64,000 bases of DNA from positions 2,418,001 through 2,482,000 of the forward strand of contig NZ_AP031500.1 of NCBI RefSeq assembly GCF_042847215.1, given 5' to 3'. The position numbers and the translations under genes were made by a program. The notes beneath the pieces were generated by a model. It made no database searches, had not been told where the DNA came from, and saw only the letters and a list, made by a program, of their open reading frames with translations. This document shows positions 27,009 to 36,502 of this stretch, in pieces (position 1 is the first letter of the stretch; each line of letters opens with the position of its first letter). This stretch comes from Gilvimarinus japonicus (GTDB lineage: Bacteria > Pseudomonadota > Gammaproteobacteria > Pseudomonadales > Cellvibrionaceae).

Positions 27009-28358
27009 CTAACGTACTGCTTGCCTCAAAGTAACAAACTCTTCTGCCAGGGTCGGGTGGATACCTATCGTCCGATCAAAATCGGCCTTTGTTGCACCGG
27101 CGGTCATGGCAACAGCCAACCCCTGAATAATCTCGCCCGCCTCTGGACCGGCCATATGACACCCCACCACTTGGTCGCTGGCAACATCGACAATCACCTT
27201 AATAATGCAGCGCTCATCGCTGTCGGTTAGGGAGAGCTGCATAGGTTTAAAGCTCGACTGGTACACTGCAACCTGCTCATAGCGCTCACGTGCATCCTCT
27301 TCGCTCAGCCCGACCGTAGCGATATTAGGCTGAGTAAACACCGCTGTAGGAATCAAATCGTAATTAACAGCCTGCCCCACCTCACCAAACAAGTTGCGCG
27401 CTAACGCCATCCCCTCGGCGAGAGCGACAGGCGTTAGTTCTGCCCGGCCAACCACATCCCCGATGGCATACACGCCTGACTCGTGAGTCTCAAACTTATC
27501 ATCAACGTCAATCGTACCTTTGTCAGTCAAGCGCACATTGGTCGACTCCAAGCCTAAGTTATCCAACAGTGGCCGGCGCCCCGTGGCATACATTACCTGG
27601 CCGGCGCTCAGTTGCTGCCCGTTATCGAGGGTCACGTTACGGACACCCGCAGCGTCAACACTGACCGAGGTCACATCGGCGTTAAAGTGCAGCACTACAC
27701 CTTTAGCGCGCATTTGTTCGACCATAAACTCACGAATTTCTCGGTCAAAACCACGTAAAAATAACTCGCGCCGATACACCAAATGGGTTTTGACCCCAAG
27801 GCCGTTAAAGATACCGGCAAATTCGGCAGCGATATAGCCACCACCGACAATAACAATTTCTTCGGGTAGCTCATCCAAATAAAATACGTCATTCGAGTCA
27901 ATAACATGCTCTCGACCCGGAAACTCTGGCACAAAGGGCCAACCGCCCACGGCAATAATAATACGTTCGGCTGACACCTCTTCATCACCAACCATCACGC
28001 GCTTTGATCCCAGTAATGTGGCGTGCCCTTCTAACAGCGTAACGCCAGCATTATCGAGCAGCCTGCCATACACGCCATTGAGGCGCTCTATCTCGCGATC
28101 TTTATTTTCTCGCAGGGTTTTCCAACTGAGTTGCGGGTCAGACAGTGCCCAGCCATAACCGCGCGACTGAGAAAATAAATCACTAAAGTGGGACGCATAG
28201 ACAAATAATTTTTTCGGGACACACCCAACATTAACGCAGGTGCCACCAAGGTAGCGCTCTTCGGCAACCGCCACCTTTGCACCAAGGCTTGCGGCAATAC
28301 GGCTGGCGCGCACGCCCCCCGAGCCCGCACCAATCACCAATAGATCAAAATGTTGCAT
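27009..28358 (-). CDS. gor: Glutathione-disulfide reductase
   Basis: This NADPH-dependent flavoenzyme keeps glutathione reduced. The start at 28358 (MQHFDLLVIGAGSGG) has GGAG 6-7 nt upstream, giving 449 residues. The FAD motif GAGSGGVRASR (about 10-20), the redox pair C41 and C46 in GGTCVNVGCVPKK, the second GxGxxA as VIVGGGYIAAEFAG, and the terminal HPTLAEEF active-site histidine are all present. The Lys-Lys after the CxxxxC motif and the RREL-type basic residues after the second GxGxxA fit glutathione reductase more than lipoamide dehydrogenase. It appears monocistronic. Confidence 0.93.
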   Translation of the reverse strand: MQHFDLLVIGAGSGGVRASRIAASLGAKVAVAEERYLGGTCVNVGCVPKKLFVYASHFSDLFSQSRGYGWALSDPQLSWKTLRENKDREIERLNGVYGRLLDNAGVTLLEGHATLLGSKRVMVGDEEVSAERIIIAVGGWPFVPEFPGREHVIDSNDVFYLDELPEEIVIVGGGYIAAEFAGIFNGLGVKTHLVYRRELFLRGFDREIREFMVEQMRAKGVVLHFNADVTSVSVDAAGVRNVTLDNGQQLSAGQVMYATGRRPLLDNLGLESTNVRLTDKGTIDVDDKFETHESGVYAIGDVVGRAELTPVALAEGMALARNLFGEVGQAVNYDLIPTAVFTQPNIATVGLSEEDARERYEQVAVYQSSFKPMQLSLTDSDERCIIKVIVDVASDQVVGCHMAGPEAGEIIQGLAVAMTAGATKADFDRTIGIHPTLAEEFVTLRQAVR

Positions 28359-28442
28359 AAAGCTCTCCACGCTGAACAACAGGCTTACGATTAGACAAAG
28401 CCCAGTGTAGCACTGGCGCTGACATGCGGGGTATAAGGAGGG

Positions 28443-28682
28443 TTAGACTTCGATGTCTATATTGGGGCGAGGTTTAGCGCGGCGGCGATCTTTTCCGGTG
28501 CGAGTATCCAGCACCGCGCTCTCGCGCTGCTTACGACGATCCCCCCGACGACGTTCGACCACGGGTGGCAGATGCTCGGGCAGTTGTTTACTCACCACAA
28601 TATCTCTATCCGGCTCGTAGCCAGTCGCAGGCTTTGGCTTGGTAATCGGTGTCAGGCGAGTGATGGGGCCCAAATACACCAT
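28443..28682 (-). CDS. Small basic hypothetical protein
   Basis: A 79-residue protein with a good GAGGA site 6 nt before its ATG. I do not recognise a family. The middle and end are strongly basic and arginine-rich (VERRRGDRRKQRES and TGKDRRRAKPRPN), with proline-rich flanks and an acidic tail. It has no signal peptide or membrane segment. RRxxDRR-type repeats occur in several short cytoplasmic gammaproteobacterial proteins of unknown role, so nucleic-acid contact is only a guess. It sits between cysG and gor on the same strand. Confidence 0.55.
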   Translation of the reverse strand: MVYLGPITRLTPITKPKPATGYEPDRDIVVSKQLPEHLPPVVERRRGDRRKQRESAVLDTRTGKDRRRAKPRPNIDIEV

Positions 28683-28754
28683 GACGCATCCTCGTAAATA
28701 AAGTCGATACTAGGAATATCGGCCGACGCCAAATAAACTTAAGGGCAATTTTAG

Positions 28755-30149
28755 CTATTGCGAAGCATCAGGTGTAAACCAACTGAGTTGGCGGTGCAAC
28801 TTAACAACCTCACCGATAATCAATAATGTCGGGGCACTCACGGATTCAGTCGCCACCCGCTCACCAATACTGGCCAAGTCACTCACGATCACTCGCTGCT
28901 CTTGGGTTGTGCCCTTCTCTACCAGGGCTACCGGCGTTGTCGAGGCTCGCCCGCCCTGTATTAGACCGCGGCAAATAGCCTCAAGCTCGATCAACCCCAT
29001 GTAAATCACCAAGGTCTGATCCACGCGAGCCAGCTCAGGCCAGCTTAGATTGGCATTATCGGTTTTTAAGTGCCCTGTCACAAAACGTACCGACTGAGCG
29101 TAATCACGGTGCGTTAACGGGATACCAGCGTAGGCGGCACAGCCGGACGCGGCGGTAATGCCCGGCACCACCTGAAAGGGAATATTGTTTTCCGCCAACA
29201 ACTCGATCTCTTCGCCGCCGCGACCAAAAATAAAAGGGTCGCCGCCTTTTAAGCGCAGCACTCGTTTGCCTTCGCAAGCGAGATCCACCAGCATCTGGTT
29301 AATGGCCTTTTGCTCAACCGCGTGCTCGCTGCGGCGTTTACCCACATAAATGCGGTCGGCATCGCGGCGCACTAACTCCATTACCTCGGGGGACACTAAA
29401 CGATCGTACAGCACCACTTCGGCCTGCTGCATCAGCCGCAGGGCTTTAAGCGTAAGCAGCTCCGGGTCGCCTGGGCCACCGCCCACCAAATACACTTCAC
29501 CTTGGCGTGTCTCACCGGCTTTGACGTTTAAACGCTGTTGCAGCACTTGCTCGGCCTGCGCATCCTGACCGCTAAATACCAACTCGGCGGCCGGGCCTTG
29601 CAAGGTATCTTCCCAAAAGCGCCGGCGCTCATCGCCACTGCTAAAGGTTTGCTTTACTCGCTCGCGGAATTTACTGGCAAGCGCGGCCAAACGACCATAA
29701 CTGGCGGGAATGAGCGTTTCGAGTTTGGCGCGCACCATACGCGCCAACACGGGCGCCTCGCCACCGCTGGATATGGCAATAACCAGTGGTGAGCGATCGA
29801 CAATGGCGGGGGTAATCACGGTACACAACTCAGGGCTGTCCACCACATTAACCGGAAGCTGGCGGGCGCGAGCATCGTGAGAGATCTGCTCGTTTACCGC
29901 AGCCGTATCGGTGGCGGCCACGGCGAGCACCGCGCCGTTTAAGTCATCAGTTTGATACTCACGGCGGCGAAGCTCGCCGTGAGTCGCGCTAATTAATGAT
30001 TCCAACTCCGGATCAATCTCTGGCGCAACCACCACCAAGTGGGCACCCGCCTTACTCAGCAAGCGCGCTTTGCGTGTGGCAATATCACCCCCGCCTACCA
30101 GCAGCACGCGCTCACCGCGCAGATGCATAAAAAACGGGAAGTACTGCAT
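28755..30149 (-). CDS. cysG: Siroheme synthase (trifunctional)
   Basis: This 464-residue fusion makes siroheme from uroporphyrinogen III. The N-terminal part (about 1-150) is the NAD-dependent precorrin-2 dehydrogenase/ferrochelatase with the Rossmann LLVGGGDIATRKARLL. A central dimerisation segment follows. From about residue 217 comes the SAM-dependent uroporphyrinogen methyltransferase, with YLVGGGPGDPELLTLKA, VLYDRLVS, GDPFIFGRGGEE and the PGITAASG loop. The full set of domains is present. It starts 3 bp after the serS stop, so the two genes are probably co-transcribed, as in Pseudomonas. Confidence 0.96.
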   Translation of the reverse strand: MQYFPFFMHLRGERVLLVGGGDIATRKARLLSKAGAHLVVVAPEIDPELESLISATHGELRRREYQTDDLNGAVLAVAATDTAAVNEQISHDARARQLPVNVVDSPELCTVITPAIVDRSPLVIAISSGGEAPVLARMVRAKLETLIPASYGRLAALASKFRERVKQTFSSGDERRRFWEDTLQGPAAELVFSGQDAQAEQVLQQRLNVKAGETRQGEVYLVGGGPGDPELLTLKALRLMQQAEVVLYDRLVSPEVMELVRRDADRIYVGKRRSEHAVEQKAINQMLVDLACEGKRVLRLKGGDPFIFGRGGEEIELLAENNIPFQVVPGITAASGCAAYAGIPLTHRDYAQSVRFVTGHLKTDNANLSWPELARVDQTLVIYMGLIELEAICRGLIQGGRASTTPVALVEKGTTQEQRVIVSDLASIGERVATESVSAPTLLIIGEVVKLHRQLSWFTPDASQ

Positions 30150-30152
30150 GCG

Positions 30153-31439
30153 TTAGCCCTCGGCGCCGATGCGCGTCACACCACCCATATACCCCTGTAG
30201 CGCTTCAGGTACCAATACACTGCCATCGGCTTGCTGGTAGTTTTCCAGCACTGCCAACAGAGTGCGACCAATAGCCAAGCCCGAGCCGTTTAAGGTATGC
30301 AACAACGCGGGCTTACCGGTTTCTGGGTCGCGGTAGCGCGCTTTTAGACGGCGCGCCTGGAAATCGCGAAAACTAGAACACGAGGAAATCTCGCGGTATT
30401 TGTTTTGCGACGGCACCCAGACTTCAATATCGTAAGTCTTAGCCGCCGAGAAACCGATATCGCCACCACACAAAATCACAGTGCGATATGGCAAACCGAG
30501 TTTTTGCAAAATCGCTTCGGCGTGACCGGTTAAGCTTTCCAGCGTTGCGTCGGAGTCTTCCGGGCGCACAAACTGCACCAGCTCGACTTTTTCAAACTGA
30601 TGCTGACGAATCATGCCGCGAGTATCGCGGCCGTGGCTGCCCGCCTCAGAGCGAAAGCACGGGGTGTGGGCGACAAACTTAAGTGGCAGCGCCGCGTCTT
30701 TATCCAGCAGCGTATCGCGCAGCAGGTTGGTCACCGGCACCTCGGCGGTGGGAATCAAATAAAACTCGCGCTCGTCGTCGAGCTTAAACAGATCGTCGGC
30801 AAACTTGGGCAGCTGACCGGTGCCGTAGAGCGATTCGGCATTGACAATGTACGGGACATTGACCTCTTGATAGCCGTGCTCAGCCACATGCATATCGAGC
30901 ATCAGCTGCACCAACGCTCGGTGCATACGCGCCACACCGCCACGCATAACAGCAAATCGCGAGCCGGTAATTTTGCTGGCAGTTTCAAAGTCTAGGCCAT
31001 CGATATCTGCGCCTAAATCGACGTGATCTTTTACCTCAAAGTCAAACTCGCGCGGTGTACCCCAGCGGCGCACTTCGACGTTGTCGTCTTCGCTCAAGCC
31101 TTCGGGGACTTCATCGGCGGGGATATTAGGCACGCCCGACAAATACTCATCCAGCTTATTTTGCACTTCGTGCAGCTCTGTTTCTGCCTGAGACAAGTCG
31201 TGCTTTAGCTGGTCAACCTCTTTGAGCAGCGGCGTAATATCGTCACCTGCGGCTTTAGCCTTACCGATATTTTTGGATCGACTGTTACGCTCGGACTGCA
31301 GTTGCTCAGTTTTTACCTGAATAGCCTTGCGCTCTTCTTCTAAGCGTTGCAAAAGGCTAACGTCTAGGCTAAAGCCACGCTTTTTAAGCGCGCCCGCTAC
31401 GTCGTCGAGATTGGAGCGAATCAGTTTAGGATCTAACAT
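30153..31439 (-). CDS. serS: Seryl-tRNA synthetase
   Basis: The start at 31439 (MLDPKLIRSNLDDV) matches the usual SerRS N-terminus, giving 428 residues; upstream in-frame codons are not needed. The N-terminal tRNA-binding coiled coil spans about residues 28-100. The class II core has the TGSRFAVMRG region, the motif 2 loop CFRSEAGSHGRDTRGMIRQHQFEKVE, and motif 3 GSGLAIGRTLLAVLENYQ. It charges tRNA-Ser and, where present, tRNA-Sec. It lies between crcB and cysG. Confidence 0.97.
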   Translation of the reverse strand: MLDPKLIRSNLDDVAGALKKRGFSLDVSLLQRLEEERKAIQVKTEQLQSERNSRSKNIGKAKAAGDDITPLLKEVDQLKHDLSQAETELHEVQNKLDEYLSGVPNIPADEVPEGLSEDDNVEVRRWGTPREFDFEVKDHVDLGADIDGLDFETASKITGSRFAVMRGGVARMHRALVQLMLDMHVAEHGYQEVNVPYIVNAESLYGTGQLPKFADDLFKLDDEREFYLIPTAEVPVTNLLRDTLLDKDAALPLKFVAHTPCFRSEAGSHGRDTRGMIRQHQFEKVELVQFVRPEDSDATLESLTGHAEAILQKLGLPYRTVILCGGDIGFSAAKTYDIEVWVPSQNKYREISSCSSFRDFQARRLKARYRDPETGKPALLHTLNGSGLAIGRTLLAVLENYQQADGSVLVPEALQGYMGGVTRIGAEG

Positions 31440-31505
31440 ATCAATGACTTTTCGGTTCGGTTGAGGAATATCAGGGGGCACGTGAGCACCCCATTTTTGG
31501 GGCGG

Positions 31506-31883
31506 TTAAGATAACACAAAGTTAGCCAAATACCACGAGGCGGTGACTGCCAGCAAACACAGAACAACATTGGCCAGCACATACAGCAGCGCAATAACCG
31601 GCACGCCGTTTTGCCACAGCGTGAGCGCGTCGAGCGAGAAGGTCGAGAAGGTCGTCAACGCTCCCAGAAAGCCGGTAATCAATAGCAGACGCCAGTACGG
31701 CGGCAGCATGGCTTTTTCAATGATCACCACATAGAACAGCGCCACCAGAAAGCAGCCCAGCACGTTAACAACTAAAGTGCCGAGGGGAAAGCGATTGCCC
31801 GTCACCGGGTACAGGTGAGCGGTAATGTAAAAGCGCAACATAGCGCCCAGAGCCCCGCCGGTGGCGACAAAGAGCCACTGCAT
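31506..31883 (-). CDS. crcB: Fluoride ion exporter CrcB/Fluc
   Basis: This 125-residue protein has four hydrophobic helices and acts as a dual-topology fluoride channel dimer in the inner membrane. The family signatures are GGALGAMLRFY near the N-terminus, GTLVVNVLGCFLVAL (about 35-49) and GFLGALTTFSTFS (about 72-84), which includes the polar track and central sodium site. No fluoride riboswitch was recognised in the 11-bp gap from rarA. Expression is probably shared with the rarA transcript. Confidence 0.95.
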   Translation of the reverse strand: MQWLFVATGGALGAMLRFYITAHLYPVTGNRFPLGTLVVNVLGCFLVALFYVVIIEKAMLPPYWRLLLITGFLGALTTFSTFSLDALTLWQNGVPVIALLYVLANVVLCLLAVTASWYLANFVLS

Positions 31884-31894
31884 GGTAAATCCTC

Positions 31895-33250
31895 TTACTG
31901 TTGTGGTGGATCGTCACGGTAGCGGCGATAGCGGCTCGCCTTGTCCTGCTCTTGCAAATACTGCAGCTTTTCGCTAATTTTTTGCTCCAAGCCCCGCTCC
32001 ACCGGATGATAGTAACGCCGGTCGGCCATCTCGCGCGGTAAGTAATTCTCCCCCGCCGCATAGGCGCCTGGCTCGTCGTGGGCATAGCGATACTCGGCAC
32101 CAAAGTCCATGCTCTTCATTAACTTGGTGGGCGCATTGCGCAGGTGCATTGGCACTTCATAGCCTGGGGTGCTGCGCACATCGCGCATCGCTTGATTAAA
32201 CGCAGTATACACCGCATTACTTTTAGGCGCGCAAGCGAGGTAGGTAATGGCTTGAGCAATAGCAAGCTCGCCCTCGGGGCTGCCCAGCCGCTCTTGGGTA
32301 TCCCACGCGGCCAAGGCTAACGGCAACGCCCGCGGATCGGCATTGGCGATTTCTTCGCTCGCCATGCGCACCACTCGGCGCGCAATGTACAGCGGGTCGC
32401 AACCACCATCGAGCATTCGCGCCAACCAGTAGAGTGCGCCATCGGGCGAGGAGCCACGTACCGATTTATGCATGGCCGATATCTGTTCGTAAAATAAGTC
32501 GCCGCCTTTATCAAAGCGGCGAACATCGCCGCCCAACACCTCGGCTAACACTGTTTGGTCGATTACCCGTTCTTCGGCGTCATCGCGAGCTAGGTCGGCC
32601 GACAACTCTAGCAAATTTAGGGCTTTACGCGCATCGCCATCGGCGGCATTGGCCATCAGCGCCAGCGAGTCGTCGTCAATGCGCAAAGGCACATCACCCA
32701 GGCCGCGCTCGCGATCTGTCAGCGCCTGGTGAATAATCGCCTGAGTATCGGTTAAATCCAGCGAGCGCAGCACATACACCCGGCAGCGCGATAACAAGGC
32801 GTTGTTTAATTCAAAGGACGGGTTCTCGGTGGTGGCACCAATAAAAATAAAGGTGCCATCTTCAACGTAGGGCAAAAAAGCGTCTTGCTGAGATTTATTA
32901 AAGCGGTGGACTTCATCCACAAACAGAATCGTTTTGCGCCCCCGGCCCGAGCGCTCCTGTTGCGCTATTTGCACCACAGCTCGGATATCTTTAACGCCCG
33001 CCAAAACCGCCGATAGAGTCTCAAAGCGGGCGTCGGCACGCTCGGCAAACAAACGCGCCAGCGAGGTTTTGCCCACCCCTGGCGGGCCCCATAAAATCAT
33101 CGAGTGCAGCTGGCCTTTATCGACCGCCTCGCGCAGCGGTTTGCCCGCGCCTAGAATGTGCGTCTGGCCTATGTAATCGTCCAGCGAGCGCGGCCGCATG
33201 CGTGCCGCGAGCGGCTGATAGGCGGGCTCGGAGGTAAACAAATCAGTCAT
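31895..33250 (-). CDS. rarA: Replication-associated recombination protein A (AAA+ clamp-loader-like ATPase)
   Basis: This 451-residue MgsA/WRNIP1-family ATPase acts at stalled replication forks. It has LAARMRPRSLDDYIGQ at the N-terminus, Walker A GPPGVGKT (residues 55-62), Walker B in TILFVDEVHRFNK, sensor 1 GATTENPSFE and the C-terminal MgsA tetramerisation domain with DGGCDPLYIARRVVRMASEE and the PLHLRN-like VPMHLRNAPTKLMK. Order lolA-rarA is conserved with E. coli and Pseudomonas; the gap to lolA is 10 bp. Confidence 0.95.
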   Translation of the reverse strand: MTDLFTSEPAYQPLAARMRPRSLDDYIGQTHILGAGKPLREAVDKGQLHSMILWGPPGVGKTSLARLFAERADARFETLSAVLAGVKDIRAVVQIAQQERSGRGRKTILFVDEVHRFNKSQQDAFLPYVEDGTFIFIGATTENPSFELNNALLSRCRVYVLRSLDLTDTQAIIHQALTDRERGLGDVPLRIDDDSLALMANAADGDARKALNLLELSADLARDDAEERVIDQTVLAEVLGGDVRRFDKGGDLFYEQISAMHKSVRGSSPDGALYWLARMLDGGCDPLYIARRVVRMASEEIANADPRALPLALAAWDTQERLGSPEGELAIAQAITYLACAPKSNAVYTAFNQAMRDVRSTPGYEVPMHLRNAPTKLMKSMDFGAEYRYAHDEPGAYAAGENYLPREMADRRYYHPVERGLEQKISEKLQYLQEQDKASRYRRYRDDPPQQ

Positions 33251-33260
33251 CGAAACAAAA

Positions 33261-33896
33261 TCAATCGATCAAGACATCAACGCCTTCGGGCGCGTCAAAG
33301 GTAAACTGCTCCGCCGCAACTGGCTTGTTGCGCTCGGTATCAGTCAAGGCAAACTCGGTGGTTTGGCGAAGGCTATCGTGTACCACAATACGCAATAGCT
33401 GCGGCCCATCAAACTCTAGTTCAAGGCGGGCAAACAAGCTATCGTCATCGTTTATCGGCGCCAAACCAAACACCTCGTGTCCGTCCTGGCCAACGCTGCG
33501 GGTAATGCGAAAGGCCTCGGCCAAGCCTTCAGCGCTTTCACTTAAGAGCGCCGCAGGTGTGGTTTTAAGGTTGTCGTTAACCGGGCGCACCGTGACTTGC
33601 ATTAAATCCGGGTCGTACAACCAGATGGTATCGCCATCGCTAATCAACTGCTGCTCAAAAGGCGTTTTGGTGTGCCAAAAAAAACGCCCGGGGCGCTGCA
33701 ACACAAAGCTCCCGTCACTGCTTTCAATCACTTCACCCTCGGCGTCGCGCAAAGTTTGCGTAAATTGCCCACGCAAACTAGTTGTCGCGGCCAAGGCATC
33801 ACGCAACGCGTTAGCGCTGCTACCGTCTTGTGCGTAGCTCGCGGTGCCAAGCACCATAAGCACAGCAGAAGCAGCCGCCAATAATTGCTTTAACAT
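33261..33896 (-). CDS. lolA: Outer-membrane lipoprotein carrier protein
   Basis: This 211-residue periplasmic chaperone ferries lipoproteins from LolCDE to LolB. A signal peptide (about 1-22, cut after SYA) precedes the mature half-barrel. Typical segments are LRGQFTQTLRDAEGEVIESSDGSFVLQRPGRF split over about 40-75, FWHTKTPFEQQLISDGDTIWLYDPDLMQV, and the C-terminal FTFDAPEGVDVL. GGAG lies 6 nt before the ATG. It lies between ftsK and rarA with short gaps, the standard gammaproteobacterial arrangement. Confidence 0.95.
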   Translation of the reverse strand: MLKQLLAAASAVLMVLGTASYAQDGSSANALRDALAATTSLRGQFTQTLRDAEGEVIESSDGSFVLQRPGRFFWHTKTPFEQQLISDGDTIWLYDPDLMQVTVRPVNDNLKTTPAALLSESAEGLAEAFRITRSVGQDGHEVFGLAPINDDDSLFARLELEFDGPQLLRIVVHDSLRQTTEFALTDTERNKPVAAEQFTFDAPEGVDVLID

Positions 33897-33913
33897 AGTA
33901 TCTCCAATACAGC

Positions 33914-36256
33914 TTAAGATTTAGGCGCCAGAACTTCGCGGCTACCATTATGGCCGGGGCCCGAGACTACCCCGGCCGCCTCCATGGTTTCGATTAAACG
34001 AGCTGCGCGGTTGTAACCAATGCGCAGTTTGCGTTGCACTGATGAGATAGAGGCCTTGCGTGAGTCCAGCACAAACGCCACCGCCTCATCGTAAAGAGCG
34101 TCACTTTCATCATCGCCGCCGTCGTCGCCACCAGACAAACCTGGTACCGGAATACTGTTGGTGCTGTCATCGACGATCTCTTCGAGGTAATTGGGCTCGC
34201 CGCGACGTTTCCAGTCGGCCACCACCTTGTGCACTTCGTGATCATCGACAAACGCGCCATGCACCCGCACCGGCACGCTGGTGCCCGGTGGCAAATAAAG
34301 CATGTCGCCGTGGCCCAGCAGCTGTTCGGCACCGCCTTGATCAAGAATGGTGCGCGAATCAATTTTAGAGGACACCTGAAAGGCCATGCGGGTAGGCACA
34401 TTGGCTTTAATCAGGCCGGTAATCACATCCACTGAGGGCCGCTGAGTGGCCAAAATCAAGTGAATGCCAGCCGCCCTAGCCTTTTGAGCAATACGGGCGA
34501 TCAATTGTTCCACTTTTTTGCCCACAATCATCATCATGTCGGCAAATTCGTCGATGACCACAACAATCGCGGGCAGTGTTTCTAACTCGGGCGGTGTGGC
34601 TTCAGCGCTGCCGGCCTCGAAATGTTCATCGGGTACAAACAACGGATCCGCAATCGGGCTGCCGGCTTTTTTGGCGTCTTCTATTTTGCGATTAAAGCCT
34701 GCTAAGTTGCGCACACCCATGGCCGCCATCAACTTATAGCGTCGCTCCATTTCTCCGACACACCAGCGAAGGCCATTGGAGGCGTCGTTCATGTCGGTAA
34801 TAACGGGGGTCAACAAGTGCGGAATGCCCTCGTACACCGACAGCTCCAACATTTTTGGGTCCACTAAAATCAAGCGCACATCTTTGGGCGAGGATTTATA
34901 CAACAGCGACAGCAACATCACATTGACCCCTACCGACTTACCGGAGCCAGTGGTACCGGCAACTAACAAGTGCGGCATTTTGGCCAAATCGGCAATCACC
35001 GGCTCGCCAGCGATGTCGTGCCCCAGCGCCATGGTCAGGCGCGAGCGGGATTTTTCATAGATATCCGAAGCGATCACCTCGCTCAAGCGCACGATTTCGC
35101 GGTGCTCGTTGGGGATCTCGATGCCCATCACTGAACGGCCGGGAATCACCTCGACCACACGCACACTGATAACCGCCAGCGAGCGGGCTAAATCTTTGGC
35201 CAAATTGGTAATACGACTGGCTTTCACCCCAGGCGCGGGCTGAATTTCAAAACGGGTCACCACCGGACCTGGCTGTACCGAGACTACCTCAATGGTAATG
35301 CCAAAATCTTTCAGCTTAAGCTCCAGTAGCTTAGACATAGCCTCCAGCGATTCTTTAGAGAAGCTTTTATCGCTACGCGCATCGGCGGGGTCGAGCAGAC
35401 TAATCGGTGGCAATTCCCCCACCACTGGGGTGTCTTTATCAAACAATGAGGCCTGCCGCTCTTTTTGCACCCGCGCACTCTCGGCAGGCTTCTTTTTAAC
35501 CGGCTCTGAGATGGTCGGTGGTACGCGCTTAGACTCTTCTTTTTTACGGGTTGCGATCACTTCACGGCGCTGGTGCTGTTGCACTTTAACCTCTCGTTTC
35601 TCGGCCCGTTTACTGCGCCAGTTGCTCCAACCCTCGCCAATTTTTCGGGTTAACTCCAGCGTCCAGCGGCCGATATCATCCATCAGGCCGAGCCACGATA
35701 GATCGGTGAAAATCGTTAAACCAAAAAAGAACACCGCAAACAGCAGCAATGTGCCGCCGGTGTGACTAAAAGCGCCGGCCACTGAGTCGGCTACCGACAC
35801 ACCAAGAATACCGCCGTCAGAAAACGGCAGAGCACTTTCTTTGCCGCCAATGTGCAGTACCGCAAGCCCGGTGCCAGCCACCATCACCAGCACCAAGCCG
35901 ATGGTGCGAAGCCCCAGCAGCACCGGATCGAAGGCCGCTGGATGAGCTCGGTCGCGAAATACCAACCAGGCGCGATAGCCGAGCATCAGCGGAAACAAAA
36001 ACGCCAAATAGCCAAACAGCGAGAAACAGACGTCCGCCAACCAAGCTCCGGCGGGGCCGCCGGCATTGCTTACCCGAGTATTATCACCTGTGCGGGACCA
36101 ACCGGGGTCGCCGACATCGTAGGTAAATAAGGTCAGTAGCACGAACACGCATACGGCAACTAAACCAATCAACGCGCCTTCGCGTACGATTCGCAGTATT
36201 AAAGTAGACGCCTCGGGCCGAGCGACTGACGCTTTACTGGTATTTTTTTTACTCAA
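33914..36256 (-). CDS. ftsK: DNA translocase FtsK (TTG start)
   Basis: This divisome-associated motor pumps chromosome dimers and activates XerCD recombination at dif. The start was assigned to the TTG at 36256 (SKKNTSKASVA follows), because the longer open frame overlaps the trxB start and lacks family similarity. The product is about 780 residues. It has four to five N-terminal membrane helices (to about residue 175), a short charged linker of under 200 residues, then the alpha/beta motor with Walker A AGTTGSGKSVGVNVM, Walker B VVVIDEFADMMM, and a C-terminal winged-helix gamma domain for KOPS reading. The linker is much shorter than in E. coli but ordinary for Pseudomonas-type FtsK. Confidence 0.93.
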   Translation of the reverse strand: MSKKNTSKASVARPEASTLILRIVREGALIGLVAVCVFVLLTLFTYDVGDPGWSRTGDNTRVSNAGGPAGAWLADVCFSLFGYLAFLFPLMLGYRAWLVFRDRAHPAAFDPVLLGLRTIGLVLVMVAGTGLAVLHIGGKESALPFSDGGILGVSVADSVAGAFSHTGGTLLLFAVFFFGLTIFTDLSWLGLMDDIGRWTLELTRKIGEGWSNWRSKRAEKREVKVQQHQRREVIATRKKEESKRVPPTISEPVKKKPAESARVQKERQASLFDKDTPVVGELPPISLLDPADARSDKSFSKESLEAMSKLLELKLKDFGITIEVVSVQPGPVVTRFEIQPAPGVKASRITNLAKDLARSLAVISVRVVEVIPGRSVMGIEIPNEHREIVRLSEVIASDIYEKSRSRLTMALGHDIAGEPVIADLAKMPHLLVAGTTGSGKSVGVNVMLLSLLYKSSPKDVRLILVDPKMLELSVYEGIPHLLTPVITDMNDASNGLRWCVGEMERRYKLMAAMGVRNLAGFNRKIEDAKKAGSPIADPLFVPDEHFEAGSAEATPPELETLPAIVVVIDEFADMMMIVGKKVEQLIARIAQKARAAGIHLILATQRPSVDVITGLIKANVPTRMAFQVSSKIDSRTILDQGGAEQLLGHGDMLYLPPGTSVPVRVHGAFVDDHEVHKVVADWKRRGEPNYLEEIVDDSTNSIPVPGLSGGDDGGDDESDALYDEAVAFVLDSRKASISSVQRKLRIGYNRAARLIETMEAAGVVSGPGHNGSREVLAPKS

Positions 36257-36502
36257 ACGTGTACCTATTTGCTTAACTCTTTTATGTAAAAACGTCTCAC
36301 CGCAGTCACGGTAACCCGCTATTGTAATGCATCGCGGCCGCCCAAAGGCGTTTGCCGAGCGGTGAAGTTGGCAAATCTCGGCTATATCATCCATTAAGCT
36401 GATTAATTTTACCAATCTAAGGTATTGAAGAGTACAATTTTGCCCGCATTCATTGATTGACTTATTATTGTCGCCTGAATTTTTTAACAAGGACCTCTGC
36501 AC

